Shown piece after piece: positions 1-8,055 of a stretch of DNA of 64,000 nucleotides. A model generated the notes under the pieces. The model made no database searches. It saw only the letters and a list, made by a program, of their open reading frames with translations, and was not told where the DNA came from. The stretch's first letter is position 1; the number at the start of each line of letters is the position of its first letter. The DNA lies in assembly GCF_021462265.1 (NCBI RefSeq), contig NZ_JAJONF010000018.1:1-64000 (forward strand), in the 5' to 3' direction. A program made the position numbers and the translations under genes. The stretch comes from Streptomyces shenzhenensis. Lineage in GTDB: Bacteria; Actinomycetota; Actinomycetes; Streptomycetales; Streptomycetaceae.

Positions 1-15
1 GCGCGGTTCACGTCG

Positions 16-594
16 TCACCGGCGGCCGCCGAACTCCCACTCGTACACCTCGACGCCCGCGTACCGCACCGGGCCCAGCACACCCGCCGCCCGCTCCCGG
101 TCCAGGGCCCGCACCAGGGCCGCCGTGCCGACCCAGGTGGCGCCGTCGTCGGACAGCAGCGGGCCGAAGGCGATCAGGTCGTCGTGGTCGGTGCCGGGCG
201 GAAGGCCGGGACAGGTGACGGCACCGTCGGCAGTGGCCCGCCCCGGCACCGGCCCGAGGCCGAGCACCAGGTAGCGGTTGCCGCCGGTGCGGCCGCCGGG
301 GAACTCCCACATGGTGCGCCCCAGCAGGTTGCGCCACCGCCGCAGCAGCACGTCCCGGTACACGCCGGCCTGGTAGTTGGGCTCGTCGAAGGCGAACGCG
401 CGGGCGGCGGCGGGGCCGGGCAGGTCGACGATGTGCACACTCCCGGCCGGCACCTCACCGCCCGCGTCGAACGCCGGTCCCCGAGCGATCAGCCCGGCCT
501 CGAAGCGGTCCATGTAGGCCCAGTGGTCCTCCACCGACTCCGCACGCAACGCCACGGAGCCGGCACGGTCACGGTGGTAACAGAAGAACTCCAT
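16..594 (-). CDS. YCII-related domain protein
   Basis: This is a 192-residue protein. The N-terminal half (MEFFCYHRDRAGS, then a stretch ending near PAFDAGGEVPAGSVHIVDLP) resembles the ferredoxin-like YCII fold: a short strand, a segment around W31-M34, then GSVHIVDLPGPAAARAFAFDEP. YCII proteins are small putative enzymes or binding proteins, and no substrate can be named here. The protein is about twice the usual 95-residue YCII length, and the C-terminal half (EFGGRR end) is unassigned. I chose the ATG at 594 because the conserved YCII sequence begins there and a GGAAGG motif lies upstream; the open frame itself extends further. It lies downstream of the alpha-hydroxy-acid oxidase on the same strand with an 85-base gap, so the two may be cotranscribed. 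Confidence 0.75.
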   Translation of the reverse strand: MEFFCYHRDRAGSVALRAESVEDHWAYMDRFEAGLIARGPAFDAGGEVPAGSVHIVDLPGPAAARAFAFDEPNYQAGVYRDVLLRRWRNLLGRTMWEFPGGRTGGNRYLVLGLGPVPGRATADGAVTCPGLPPGTDHDDLIAFGPLLSDDGATWVGTAALVRALDRERAAGVLGPVRYAGVEVYEWEFGGRR

Positions 595-679
595 GCACAG
601 GGAGCCTTCCGCAGGACGCCACAGCGCCTCAACACGGTTTCCGCGACGGTTCCGCCCGGCGGTGGCGCTGCCGTACGGG

Positions 680-1840
680 TCAGGCGACGCGGCGCAGGGT
701 CTCGGGGGTGAGGTCGGCGAGGGTCGGGTAGCCGTCGACGGCCATGAGCAGGTCGGCCTCGGCGAGCAGCGCCCGCAGGACGTGGACGAGGCCGGGCTCA
801 CCGCCGTAGGCGAGACCATAGGCGTACGGGCGGCCGACGCCCACCGCCGTCGCACCCAGCGCGATCGCCTTGACGATGTCGGCGCCCGTGCGGACGCCGG
901 AGTCGAACAGGACGGGCAGGCCGTCGGCTGCCTCGACCACCCCCGGCAGCGCGTCGAGGGCGGGCAGGCCGCCGTTGGCCTGGCGGCCGCCGTGGTTGGA
1001 GCAGTAGATCCCGTCCACGCCGGCGTCCTTGGCACGGCGGACGTCCTCGGGGTGGCAGATGCCCTTGAGGATCAGCGGCAGCTCGGTGATCGACCGCAGC
1101 CAGGGCAGGTCGTTCCAGGTGAGCGGGTTGCCGAAGATCCCCGCCCAGAGCGCGACGGCGGCCTGCGGGTCGTCCTCGGGGTTCTTGCCGAGGCGGGCGC
1201 GGAAGACGGGGTCGCTGGTGTAGTTGGCCAGGCAGTTCCCCCGCAGTTGCGGGAAGTTGCTGGTGCTCAGGTCGCGGGGCCGCCAGCCGGTGATCCAGGT
1301 GTCCAGGGTGACCACGATCCCCTTGTACCCGGCCTTCTCGGCCCGGTGCACCAGGCTCTCGGCCAGCTCCCGGTCGGTGGGGGTGTAGAGCTGGAAGAAC
1401 GCCGGGGTGGAGCCGGACTCGCCGGCCACCTGCTCCAGCGGGTCGACGGTCAGCGTCGAGGCGACCATCGGTACGCCGGTGCGGGCGGCGGCGCGGGCGA
1501 CGGCGAGGTCGCCGTGGCCGTCCTGCGCGCACAGCCCGATCACCCCGACCGGGGCCATGAACAGCGGCGAGGGCAGCCGTATCCCGAACAGGTCGACGGA
1601 CAGGTCCCGCTCCACGGCCCCCACTAGCATGCGCGGCACCAGCCCCCAGCGCTCGAACGCGCTGACATTGGCCCGCTGCGTGCGCTCGTCACCGGCGCCG
1701 CCCGCGACGTAGGAGCGCACCGACGGGGGCAACGCGGCCTGGGCCAGCGGCTCCAGGTCGGCGTACGACATCGGGAACCGCGGCACCACTCCGCGCAGCC
1801 CGTCGAGGTAGATCTCGTTCTGGTAGTCGGCGAACGCCAT
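680..1840 (-). CDS. FMN-dependent alpha-hydroxy-acid oxidase, lactate 2-monooxygenase type
   Basis: This is a 386-residue cytosolic TIM-barrel flavoenzyme that oxidises an L-2-hydroxy acid. Family relatives include lactate monooxygenase, glycolate oxidase and lactate dehydrogenase. The family signature SNHGGRQ is at residues 281-287 with catalytic His283 and substrate-binding Arg286. LKG at 258-260 supplies the FMN-contacting lysine, DSGVR at 313-317 and GR at 336-337 bind phosphate, and MAPVG at 95-99 is the first barrel strand. The insertion around 186-235 (GWRPRDLSTSNFPQLRGN) resembles the long loop 4 of lactate monooxygenase-type members, which favours that subgroup, though the substrate is an inference. 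The ATG at 1840 is preceded by GAAGGG; the longer upstream open frame has no domain support. It is divergent from the rhomboid gene. Confidence 0.88.
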   Translation of the reverse strand: MAFADYQNEIYLDGLRGVVPRFPMSYADLEPLAQAALPPSVRSYVAGGAGDERTQRANVSAFERWGLVPRMLVGAVERDLSVDLFGIRLPSPLFMAPVGVIGLCAQDGHGDLAVARAAARTGVPMVASTLTVDPLEQVAGESGSTPAFFQLYTPTDRELAESLVHRAEKAGYKGIVVTLDTWITGWRPRDLSTSNFPQLRGNCLANYTSDPVFRARLGKNPEDDPQAAVALWAGIFGNPLTWNDLPWLRSITELPLILKGICHPEDVRRAKDAGVDGIYCSNHGGRQANGGLPALDALPGVVEAADGLPVLFDSGVRTGADIVKAIALGATAVGVGRPYAYGLAYGGEPGLVHVLRALLAEADLLMAVDGYPTLADLTPETLRRVA

Positions 1841-2014
1841 GATCCGGCCCTTCTGCACGAGGGAGCACCGCGGGGTGCGGGCCCTGCTGATCCACAAGGG
1901 GAGAATGGCGCACAACGGCTTCCGGGCGCAGGATTCCGGCTCGGCTCCTGTCACCGGGCTGTCGTACAGTGCGCCGTGGTGGGGACGCGACGGCCGTTCG
2001 AGGGGGAGCCTGCC

Positions 2015-2743
2015 ATGGGTGTGCTGAAGAAGGACCGGCCCGCACCGGTGCCGATGGGTCCCGAGCAGATGATCGCGGAGGCGCGGAAGGCGTTCTTCGT
2101 GATGTTCGGCCTGCTCGCGGTCGTCTGGCTGGTGCAGTTGGCCAACTACTCCGACCACTACGCCCTCTCCCGGCACTACGCGGTGGTCTCCGGCGACGTC
2201 GGCACCCTGCCCGACGTCCTGGTGGCGCCGCTGCTGCACTGGAGCTGGGCGCACATCGAGAGCAACTCCGGCCCGCTGTTCGTCTTCGGCTTCCTCGCCG
2301 CCTACCGGGGCGTGGCGCGGTTCCTCGGACTGACCCTGCTGATCGCGCTGAGCAGCGGCCTGGTCGTGTGGTTCTTCGAGCACGGCGACGTGGCGACGGT
2401 CGGCGCCAGCGGCCTGATCTTCGGATACTTCGGTTACGTCGTCGTACGGGGCCTCTTCGACCGGCACCTGATCGACACGCTGATCGGGATCGTCATGGGC
2501 GCGTCCTTCGCCTACCTGCTGACCGTGGCCGTTCCCGGCACCCCGGGCGTGAGCTGGCTCGGTCACCTCGGCGGGCTGCTGGGGGGCCTGGTCGGAGCCT
2601 GGCTCTTCCGCGACCGCCGCGCGCCGCGGGCGGCCGCCGGCGACATCGCCCCGCGCACCGCCTCCGGCGGCACCGCACAGCCGGGTCCCGGCTCGCCGCG
2701 CGCCGGTCTCTACAAGGAGCTGGACGACCTCGGCCTGCTCTGA
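2015..2743 (+). CDS. Rhomboid-family intramembrane serine protease
   Basis: This is a 242-residue polytopic membrane protein with about six hydrophobic helices between residues 25 and 197. Rhomboids cut substrate proteins within the membrane with a Ser-His dyad. The catalytic serine lies in GASG (130-133, Ser132) and the histidine in WLGHLGG (His184). HIESN (80-84) provides the conserved His and Asn that stabilise the oxyanion. The C-terminal tail (200-242) is basic and proline/alanine-rich, probably cytoplasmic. AGGGGGAG ends about 5 bases before the ATG at 2015, which is preferred to the ATG at 1976. The gene is divergent from the hydroxy-acid oxidase, and the 174 bases between them must carry both promoters. 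No substrate is suggested by the neighbours. Confidence 0.9.
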   Translation: MGVLKKDRPAPVPMGPEQMIAEARKAFFVMFGLLAVVWLVQLANYSDHYALSRHYAVVSGDVGTLPDVLVAPLLHWSWAHIESNSGPLFVFGFLAAYRGVARFLGLTLLIALSSGLVVWFFEHGDVATVGASGLIFGYFGYVVVRGLFDRHLIDTLIGIVMGASFAYLLTVAVPGTPGVSWLGHLGGLLGGLVGAWLFRDRRAPRAAAGDIAPRTASGGTAQPGPGSPRAGLYKELDDLGLL

Positions 2744-2763
2744 CCGGCCGGGCGTGCGCCCAG

Positions 2764-2830
2764 GTTCACGGCCGGGCGGCGACGGGCCGGTGCCGGAACG
2801 GCGCCGGGGTTCGCCTGGACGGCCGTGAAC
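2764..2830. repeat. Widely spaced inverted repeat after rhomboid gene
   Basis: GTTCACGGCC (2764-2773) and GGCCGTGAAC (2821-2830) are perfect inverted copies separated by 47 GC-rich bases. The pair lies just downstream of the rhomboid stop and may form the base of a terminator-like structure. The long spacer makes this uncertain. Confidence 0.3.
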
Positions 2831-2867
2831 AGGACTGGACGGCTGAACAGCTGAACGACTGAACGGA

Positions 2868-3050
2868 CTACGCGGCCGCGGGCCGCTGCGCCGGCGTGCC
2901 CGGGTCGGGCTCCGGTGCGTCCCCGGACCAGAGGAACTCGTCCTCTCCGAAGTCCGGGGCGTGGAAGGGCTGCGTCGTCGGAGGCGGCGACACCGCGGTG
3001 GAACGGCGGGGTTGCCCTTCCAGAGCGGAGAACAGCGAGGTGGCGTCGAT
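2868..3050 (-). CDS. Small acidic ORF with no standard start codon
   Basis: An open frame downstream of, and in the same frame as, the Tudor-like gene. It reads on from that gene's UAG (3095-3093) and ends at UAG 2870-2868. The part with the clearest coding character starts around 3050 (IDATSLFSALEGQ) and ends with an acidic stretch, APDFGEDEFLWSGDAPEPD. Third positions are strongly G/C. GAAAGG lies about 10 bases before ATC at 3050, but no ATG, GTG or TTG is near it; the first GTG in frame is at 2993 and would give 41 residues. It could be a real small protein with a rare start, a stop-readthrough extension of the upstream gene, or a relic. No family was recognised. Confidence 0.35.
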   Translation of the reverse strand: MDATSLFSALEGQPRRSTAVSPPPTTQPFHAPDFGEDEFLWSGDAPEPDPGTPAQRPAAA

Positions 3051-3092
3051 GAGAGGTCTGCCTTTCGTTACAGGTCCCCAGGCACGTCGGTC

Positions 3093-3314
3093 CTAGAGCT
3101 TGGTCATCTTGGCGTACGGGCTCAGGATCCGCATCTGCGCCGAGCCGAAATCCACGAGTGCGGCGATTCCGTCCTCGACGCCGATGACCCGGCCGAGGCC
3201 GTACACGTCATGCGTGACCTGGTCCCCCATCGCGAAGTGCTTGGGAGCCGGTGCGACCGGGGCCTTGAAGGGACTGGTGGGCAGATGACGCTTCGGTGCC
3301 GCGGGCTTAGTCAT
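3093..3314 (-). CDS. Small Tudor/SH3-like protein (CarD/PcrA-tail type)
   Basis: This is a 73-residue protein. After a 28-residue basic, proline-rich leader it has a single beta-rich module, GDQVTHDVYGLGRVIGVEDG, ending SPYAKMTKL. The module closely resembles the C-terminal Tudor-like domain of PcrA/UvrD helicases and the RNA-polymerase-interacting module of CarD-type proteins. These modules bind RNA polymerase or other proteins rather than catalyse reactions, so a transcription- or repair-linked adaptor role is an inference. The start ATG at 3314 has no strong Shine-Dalgarno sequence. The following frame stays open after the UAG (see the small acidic ORF). It lies downstream of ppdK on the same strand but a strong hairpin separates them. 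Confidence 0.7.
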   Translation of the reverse strand: MTKPAAPKRHLPTSPFKAPVAPAPKHFAMGDQVTHDVYGLGRVIGVEDGIAALVDFGSAQMRILSPYAKMTKL

Positions 3315-3453
3315 GACTCAGTATGAACCCACGTTGTGCCCCGTCCGCTGTGGCCATCGGCACAGATCCACCGGAAAACCCCGGCATCACACCCCTGACC
3401 TGCTGTTTCAATCCTCGATGAAGCCCGCCAAATACTTGCACCGCGGCACACGA

Positions 3454-3488
3454 AGGGGCGGCACCCCCGCACATGGGGTGCCGCCCCT
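3454..3488. terminator. Intrinsic terminator hairpin downstream of ppdK
   Basis: A perfect 14-bp stem, AGGGGCGGCACCCC (3454-3467) with its complement at 3475-3488, closes a 7-base loop. It lies 86 bases past the ppdK stop on the minus strand and upstream of the Tudor-like gene, so it most likely ends ppdK transcription. There is no clear U-tract, as is common in high-GC actinobacteria. Confidence 0.75.
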
Positions 3489-3573
3489 CCTCTTGCGTGC
3501 CGGGCCCGCCGTCCATCGGTCTTGAGGGTCGGGGACGGACGGCGGACCCGGGGTTCACGGGACCCCGGCGGGA

Positions 3574-6294
3574 TCAGCGGTGGTCGCTGCCCTCCGACTG
3601 GGTGGCCGCGCGGCCCGCCTCCAGGCGGGCCACCGGGATGCGGAACGGGCTGCAGGAGACGTAGTCCAGGCCTACCTCGTGGAAGAAGTGGACCGACTCC
3701 GGGTCACCGCCGTGTTCGCCGCAGACGCCCAGCTTCAGGTCCGGGCGGGTGGCGCGGCCGGCCTTCGCCGCGGCCGCCACCAGGGAGCCGACGCCGTCCC
3801 GGTCGATCGTCTCGAAGGGGGAGACTCCGAAGATGCCCTTCTCCAGGTAGGCGGTGAAGAACGAGGCCTCCACGTCGTCGCGGGAGAAGCCCCAGACCGT
3901 CTGGGTCAGGTCGTTCGTGCCGAACGAGAAGAACTCCGCCGCTTCCGCGATCTGGGCCGCCGTCAGGGCCGCCCGCGGGAGTTCGATCATGGTGCCGATC
4001 GACAGCTTCAGGTTCGTTCCCGTCGCCGCCTCCACCTCCGCGATGACCTGGTCGGCCTCCTCGCGGACGATCTCCAGCTCCTGGACCGTGCCGACCAGCG
4101 GGATCATGATCTCGGCGCGCGGGTCGCACTTGGCGTTCTTGCGTTCGGCGGCGGCCTCGGCGATGGCCCGGACCTGCATCGTGAACAGGCCGGGGATGAC
4201 CAGGCCGAGGCGCACGCCGCGCAGGCCGAGCATGGGGTTCTGCTCGTGCAGGCGGTGGACCGCCTGGAGGAGGCGCAGTTCGTTCTCGTGGGGTTCCTGG
4301 CGGGACTCGGCGAGGGCCACGCGGACCGAGAGTTCCGTGATGTCCGGGAGGAACTCGTGCAGCGGCGGGTCGAGGAGGCGGACCGTGACCGGCAGGCCGT
4401 CCATCGCCGAGAAGAGCTCGACGAAGTCCTGCTTCTGGAGGGGGAGAAGAGCGCTGAGGGCCTCCTCGCGGTCCTCCTCGGTGTCCGCCAGGATCAGACG
4501 TTCCACCAGTTCGCGGCGGTCGCCGAGGAACATGTGCTCGGTACGGCACAGGCCGATGCCCTGGGCGCCGAAGCGGCGGGCCCGCAGGGCGTCCTCGGCG
4601 TTGTCGGCGTTGGCGCGCACGCGCAGCCGGCGCTTGCGGTCCGCGAAGGCCATGATGCGGTGGACGGCCTCGACCAGTTCGTCGGCGTCCTGGGCGCCCG
4701 CGTGCATCCGGCCCTCGAAGTACTCGACGACCGGGGAGGGTACGACCGGTACCTCACCCAGGTAGACCTTGCCGGACGAGCCGTCGATGGAGATCACGTC
4801 GCCCTCTTCGACCACGTGACCGCCGGGGACGGTCATCCGCCGGCGCTTGGTGTCGACCTCCAGGTCCTCGGCGCCGCACACGCAGGTCTTGCCCATGCCG
4901 CGTGCGACCACTGCGGCGTGGGAGGTCTTGCCGCCCCGCGAGGTCAGGATGCCCTCGGCGGCGATCATGCCGTCGAGGTCGTCGGGGTTGGTCTCACGGC
5001 GGACCAGGATGACCTTCTCGCCCGAGCGGGACCACTTCACCGCCGTGTACGAGTCGAAGACCGCCTTGCCCACCGCCGCGCCCGGCGAGGCCGCGATGCC
5101 ACGGCCGACCTGCTGGGCCTTGGCCTGCTCGTCGAAGCGGGGGAACATCAGCTGGGCGAGCTGGGCGCCCGTCACCCGCTGGAGGGCCTCGGTCTCGTCG
5201 ATCAGGCCCTGGTCCACCAGCTGGGTCGCGATCCGGAAGGCCGCGCCCGCGGTGCGCTTGCCGACCCGGGTCTGGAGCATCCACAGCTGACCGCGCTCGA
5301 TCGTGAACTCGATGTCGCAGAGGTCTTTGTAGTGGTTCTCCAGCGTCTCCATGATCTGCATCAGCTGGTCGTACGACTTCTTGTCGATGTTCTCCAGCTC
5401 GGCCAGCGGGACCGTGTTGCGGATGCCCGCGACCACGTCCTCGCCCTGGGCGTTCTGGAGGTAGTCGCCGTAGACGCCCTGGTGGCCGGAGGCGGGGTCG
5501 CGGGTGAAGGCGACGCCCGTGCCGGAGTCGGGGCCGAGGTTGCCGAAGACCATGGAGCAGACGTTGACGGCGGTGCCGAGGTCGCCGGGGATGCGCTCCT
5601 GTCGGCGGTAGAGCTTGGCCCGGTCGGTGTTCCAGGACTCGAAGACCGCCTTGATCGCGAGGTCCATCTGCTCGCGCGGGTCCTGCGGGAACTCCCGGCC
5701 GGCCTCGGTCTTGACGATCCTCTTGAACTTGGTGACGAGCTTCTTGAGGTCGGCGGCCTCCAGGTCGGTGTCGACGGTGACCTGCTTGGCCTCCTTCGCC
5801 GCGTCCAGGGCCTCCTCGAAGAGCTCGCCGTCGACGCCGAGGACCGTCTTGCCGAACATCTGGATGAGGCGGCGGTAGGAGTCCCAGGCGAAGCGGTCGT
5901 CGCCGGCCTGCTTGGCGAGACCCTGCACGGACTTGTCGGAGAGGCCGATGTTCAGGACCGTGTCCATCATGCCGGGCATGGAGAACTTGGCGCCGGAGCG
6001 GACCGAGACCAGGAGCGGGTTGTCGGCCTGGCCGAGCTTCTTGCCCATCCGCTCTTCGAGGGCGTCGAGGTGCGCACTCACCTCGTCACGCAGTGCCGTC
6101 GGCTCCTCGCCGCTGCCCAGGTAGACCTTGCAGGCTTCTGTCGTGATCGTGAAGCCGGGGGGAACGGGAAGCCCCAGATTGGTCATCTCGGCGAGGTTCG
6201 CGCCCTTGCCGCCCAGGAGGTCCTTGAGGTCCTTGTTTCCCTCGGTGAAGTCGTAAACGAACTTCGCCGCGTGGGGTTCTTTGTTTTCCGACAC
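3574..6294 (-). CDS. ppdK: Pyruvate, phosphate dikinase
   Basis: This is a 906-residue cytosolic enzyme, the normal length for the family. It interconverts pyruvate + ATP + phosphate and PEP + AMP + pyrophosphate, at the glycolysis/gluconeogenesis node. The N-terminal ATP-grasp domain begins with LLGGKGANLAEM (about 26-37). The swivelling phosphohistidine domain has GGKTSHAAVVARGMG near residue 458, where the His carries the phosphate. The C-terminal PEP/pyruvate TIM barrel ends with GVCGEHGGDPESV near 860, carrying the catalytic Cys. The GTG at 6294 is chosen because AGGGAG lies 9 bases upstream and VSENKEPHAAKFVYDF is a plausible N-terminus; the ATG at 6345 has no such support. It is monocistronic, with hairpins on both sides. 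The long opposite-strand frame across it is a GC shadow. Confidence 0.96.
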   Translation of the reverse strand: MSENKEPHAAKFVYDFTEGNKDLKDLLGGKGANLAEMTNLGLPVPPGFTITTEACKVYLGSGEEPTALRDEVSAHLDALEERMGKKLGQADNPLLVSVRSGAKFSMPGMMDTVLNIGLSDKSVQGLAKQAGDDRFAWDSYRRLIQMFGKTVLGVDGELFEEALDAAKEAKQVTVDTDLEAADLKKLVTKFKRIVKTEAGREFPQDPREQMDLAIKAVFESWNTDRAKLYRRQERIPGDLGTAVNVCSMVFGNLGPDSGTGVAFTRDPASGHQGVYGDYLQNAQGEDVVAGIRNTVPLAELENIDKKSYDQLMQIMETLENHYKDLCDIEFTIERGQLWMLQTRVGKRTAGAAFRIATQLVDQGLIDETEALQRVTGAQLAQLMFPRFDEQAKAQQVGRGIAASPGAAVGKAVFDSYTAVKWSRSGEKVILVRRETNPDDLDGMIAAEGILTSRGGKTSHAAVVARGMGKTCVCGAEDLEVDTKRRRMTVPGGHVVEEGDVISIDGSSGKVYLGEVPVVPSPVVEYFEGRMHAGAQDADELVEAVHRIMAFADRKRRLRVRANADNAEDALRARRFGAQGIGLCRTEHMFLGDRRELVERLILADTEEDREEALSALLPLQKQDFVELFSAMDGLPVTVRLLDPPLHEFLPDITELSVRVALAESRQEPHENELRLLQAVHRLHEQNPMLGLRGVRLGLVIPGLFTMQVRAIAEAAAERKNAKCDPRAEIMIPLVGTVQELEIVREEADQVIAEVEAATGTNLKLSIGTMIELPRAALTAAQIAEAAEFFSFGTNDLTQTVWGFSRDDVEASFFTAYLEKGIFGVSPFETIDRDGVGSLVAAAAKAGRATRPDLKLGVCGEHGGDPESVHFFHEVGLDYVSCSPFRIPVARLEAGRAATQSEGSDHR

Positions 6295-6714
6295 GGGTCT
6301 CGACTCCCTGGAAGACTCGGTGGCTGCCCTGACGGCCAGGAACATACCCAGATCAAAGGCTCCTGGGTACGTCTACTTGCGTGTCATGCGCTCGTAACCA
6401 GCCGTCCGCCACCGGATCGAAAGTCAAAGCTTGGCAAGCGAAGACCGGCTTATGTTTTCATTTCTTGAACACAAGACCGCTCAACTCCGCACCATTCCGC
6501 TCAGGTGAGCGGACATCCCGCACATCTGATTTCGATCGATGAACGATCAAAGGGTGGCACCCAGTGCCACCCTTTGGAGAAGTGCAGTCGCCCATGATCC
6601 GCTCATCTGAGCGCTACCCTTATCAAGGGTGGCGAGAATCACGCTGTCACAGACCGCCGGAGTTCACCATCCGGACGGGGCCGCGGACACCGGGACGCGC
6701 TCGAAACACGCCGG
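6295..6714. other. Intergenic region with ppdK promoter and ROK-gene terminator
   Basis: This is 420 bases without a gene. The half nearest ppdK is comparatively AT-rich (around 6430-6550) and probably holds the ppdK promoter. A perfect hairpin occupies 6548-6576. A second GTGGC-bearing stretch at 6629-6640 echoes the hairpin arm but forms no clear structure. Confidence 0.6.
6548..6576. terminator. Perfect hairpin downstream of ROK gene
   Basis: CAAAGGGTGGCAC (6548-6560) pairs with GTGCCACCCTTTG (6564-6576) around a 3-base CCA loop. It lies about 140 bases beyond the ROK stop on the minus strand and about 250 bases upstream of ppdK, so a terminator is most likely. Confidence 0.65.
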
Positions 6715-7935
6715 TCACACGCCCAGCGCCAGCAACCGCTCCTCCACCCGCGCCGGCGCGTACAGGTGCTCCACGACCAGCGCCCCGGCCCCGATAAGCC
6801 CGGCCCGCTCCCCGAGCTTCGAGGTCACGACGTCCAGATGAGCGGTGGAGCGGGGCAGTGCCCGCTGGTAGAGGAGTTCACGCACGCCGGTGAGGAACGG
6901 GGTGCCCGCCAGGTCGCCCGCGATCATCAGGACGCCCGGGTTGAGCAGGGTCACGACCGTCGCCAGCACGTCCCCGACCAGGCGGCCGGCCTCCCGCGCC
7001 AGGGCGGCCGCCTCCGGGTGGCCCGAGGCGAGCAGGTCGCGCACGTCCGAGCCGGAGGCCGCGGGCACCCCGGCCGCCGCCAGCCGCCGGGCCACGGCAC
7101 CGCCGCTGGCCACCGCGGCGAGGCAGCCGTACGAACCGCAGCGGCACTGCGCCTCGGCGCCCACCCGGATGTGGCCGATGTCCCCGGCGCCGCCGTCGAT
7201 GCCCCGGTAGATCGAGCCGTCCACCACGACCCCGGCGCCGATACCCGTCGAGACTTTCACGAGGACGAACGCCGAGCAGTCCGGGTAGCCGGTGCGCTGC
7301 TCCCCGTACGCCAGCAGGTTCGCGTCGTTGTCCACCAGGACCGGAACGGGCAGGGCGCCCGTGTGCTCCGTGAACGCCCTGGCCAGGCGGCCCCTGATGT
7401 CGTAGCCGTCCCAGCCCGGCATGATCGGCGGCTGGACCACCCGGCCGGTCTCCATGTCGACCGGCCCCGGCACCGCGAGGCCGATCCCGCACACCTCCGT
7501 GGCGGCGTGGCCGGCCTTCTCCAGCAGCTCGGCGAACCAGCGGCCGAGTTCGCCGAGCACGGCGTCCGGGCCGTCCTGGATGACCAGGGTGCCGGAGTGC
7601 TCGGCGAGGATCTCGCCGGTGAGCGAGAGCACGGCGGCGCGGGCGTGGCGGGTCTCCAGGTCGGCGGCGAGGACGACCGCGTGCGAGTCGTCGAATTCGA
7701 GGGTGATGGAGGGGCGTCCGCCCAGCGGGGAGTCGACCGGGCCGCCGGCGCCCTCGCGCAGCCAGCCGGCGCGGAACAGACGGTCCAGGCGGTGGCCGAC
7801 GGTCGCGCGGGAGAGGCCGGTCGCCTGCTGGAGCGCGCCACGGGTCACGGCCCGTCCGTTACGCACCAGTTCGAGCAGATCGCCGGCGCTCGCCTGTCCG
7901 CCGCCCTTGCCGGTCCTGCCGGGACGTCCGGTCAT
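6715..7935 (-). CDS. ROK-family transcriptional regulator
   Basis: This is a 406-residue ROK repressor. An N-terminal winged helix-turn-helix (about 16-62, TRGALQQATGLSRATVGHRL) precedes an actin-like sugar-kinase fold. DNDAN is at 202-206, GDIGHI at 251-256, and the zinc motif CRCGSYGC at 264-271. The Glu that normally follows the last zinc cysteine (GCxE) is Ala here (GCLAAVASG), as seen in many non-kinase ROK regulators, so it probably senses sugar without phosphorylating it. AAGGGGG with 5-base spacing favours ATG 7935 over GTG 7941. It is divergent from two glycoside hydrolase genes across a 120-base AT-rich region and most likely represses them and itself. Confidence 0.9.
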   Translation of the reverse strand: MTGRPGRTGKGGGQASAGDLLELVRNGRAVTRGALQQATGLSRATVGHRLDRLFRAGWLREGAGGPVDSPLGGRPSITLEFDDSHAVVLAADLETRHARAAVLSLTGEILAEHSGTLVIQDGPDAVLGELGRWFAELLEKAGHAATEVCGIGLAVPGPVDMETGRVVQPPIMPGWDGYDIRGRLARAFTEHTGALPVPVLVDNDANLLAYGEQRTGYPDCSAFVLVKVSTGIGAGVVVDGSIYRGIDGGAGDIGHIRVGAEAQCRCGSYGCLAAVASGGAVARRLAAAGVPAASGSDVRDLLASGHPEAAALAREAGRLVGDVLATVVTLLNPGVLMIAGDLAGTPFLTGVRELLYQRALPRSTAHLDVVTSKLGERAGLIGAGALVVEHLYAPARVEERLLALGV

Positions 7936-8055
7936 GCGCACCCCCTTGTGTTTCTCAAGCTTGCATTACATATTGAGTTTTGCGTGTTAAATAGACGTAA
8001 CCCTACGGTAGCCACAGCCAAACCCGGTCGGCCGGACGTCTTCGGGGAGTCCCGA

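Noticed and set aside
3580..6468. 962-codon plus-strand frame antisense to ppdK
   Set aside because: It is a mirror of high-GC codon use in ppdK; no domain, start site or promoter supports it.
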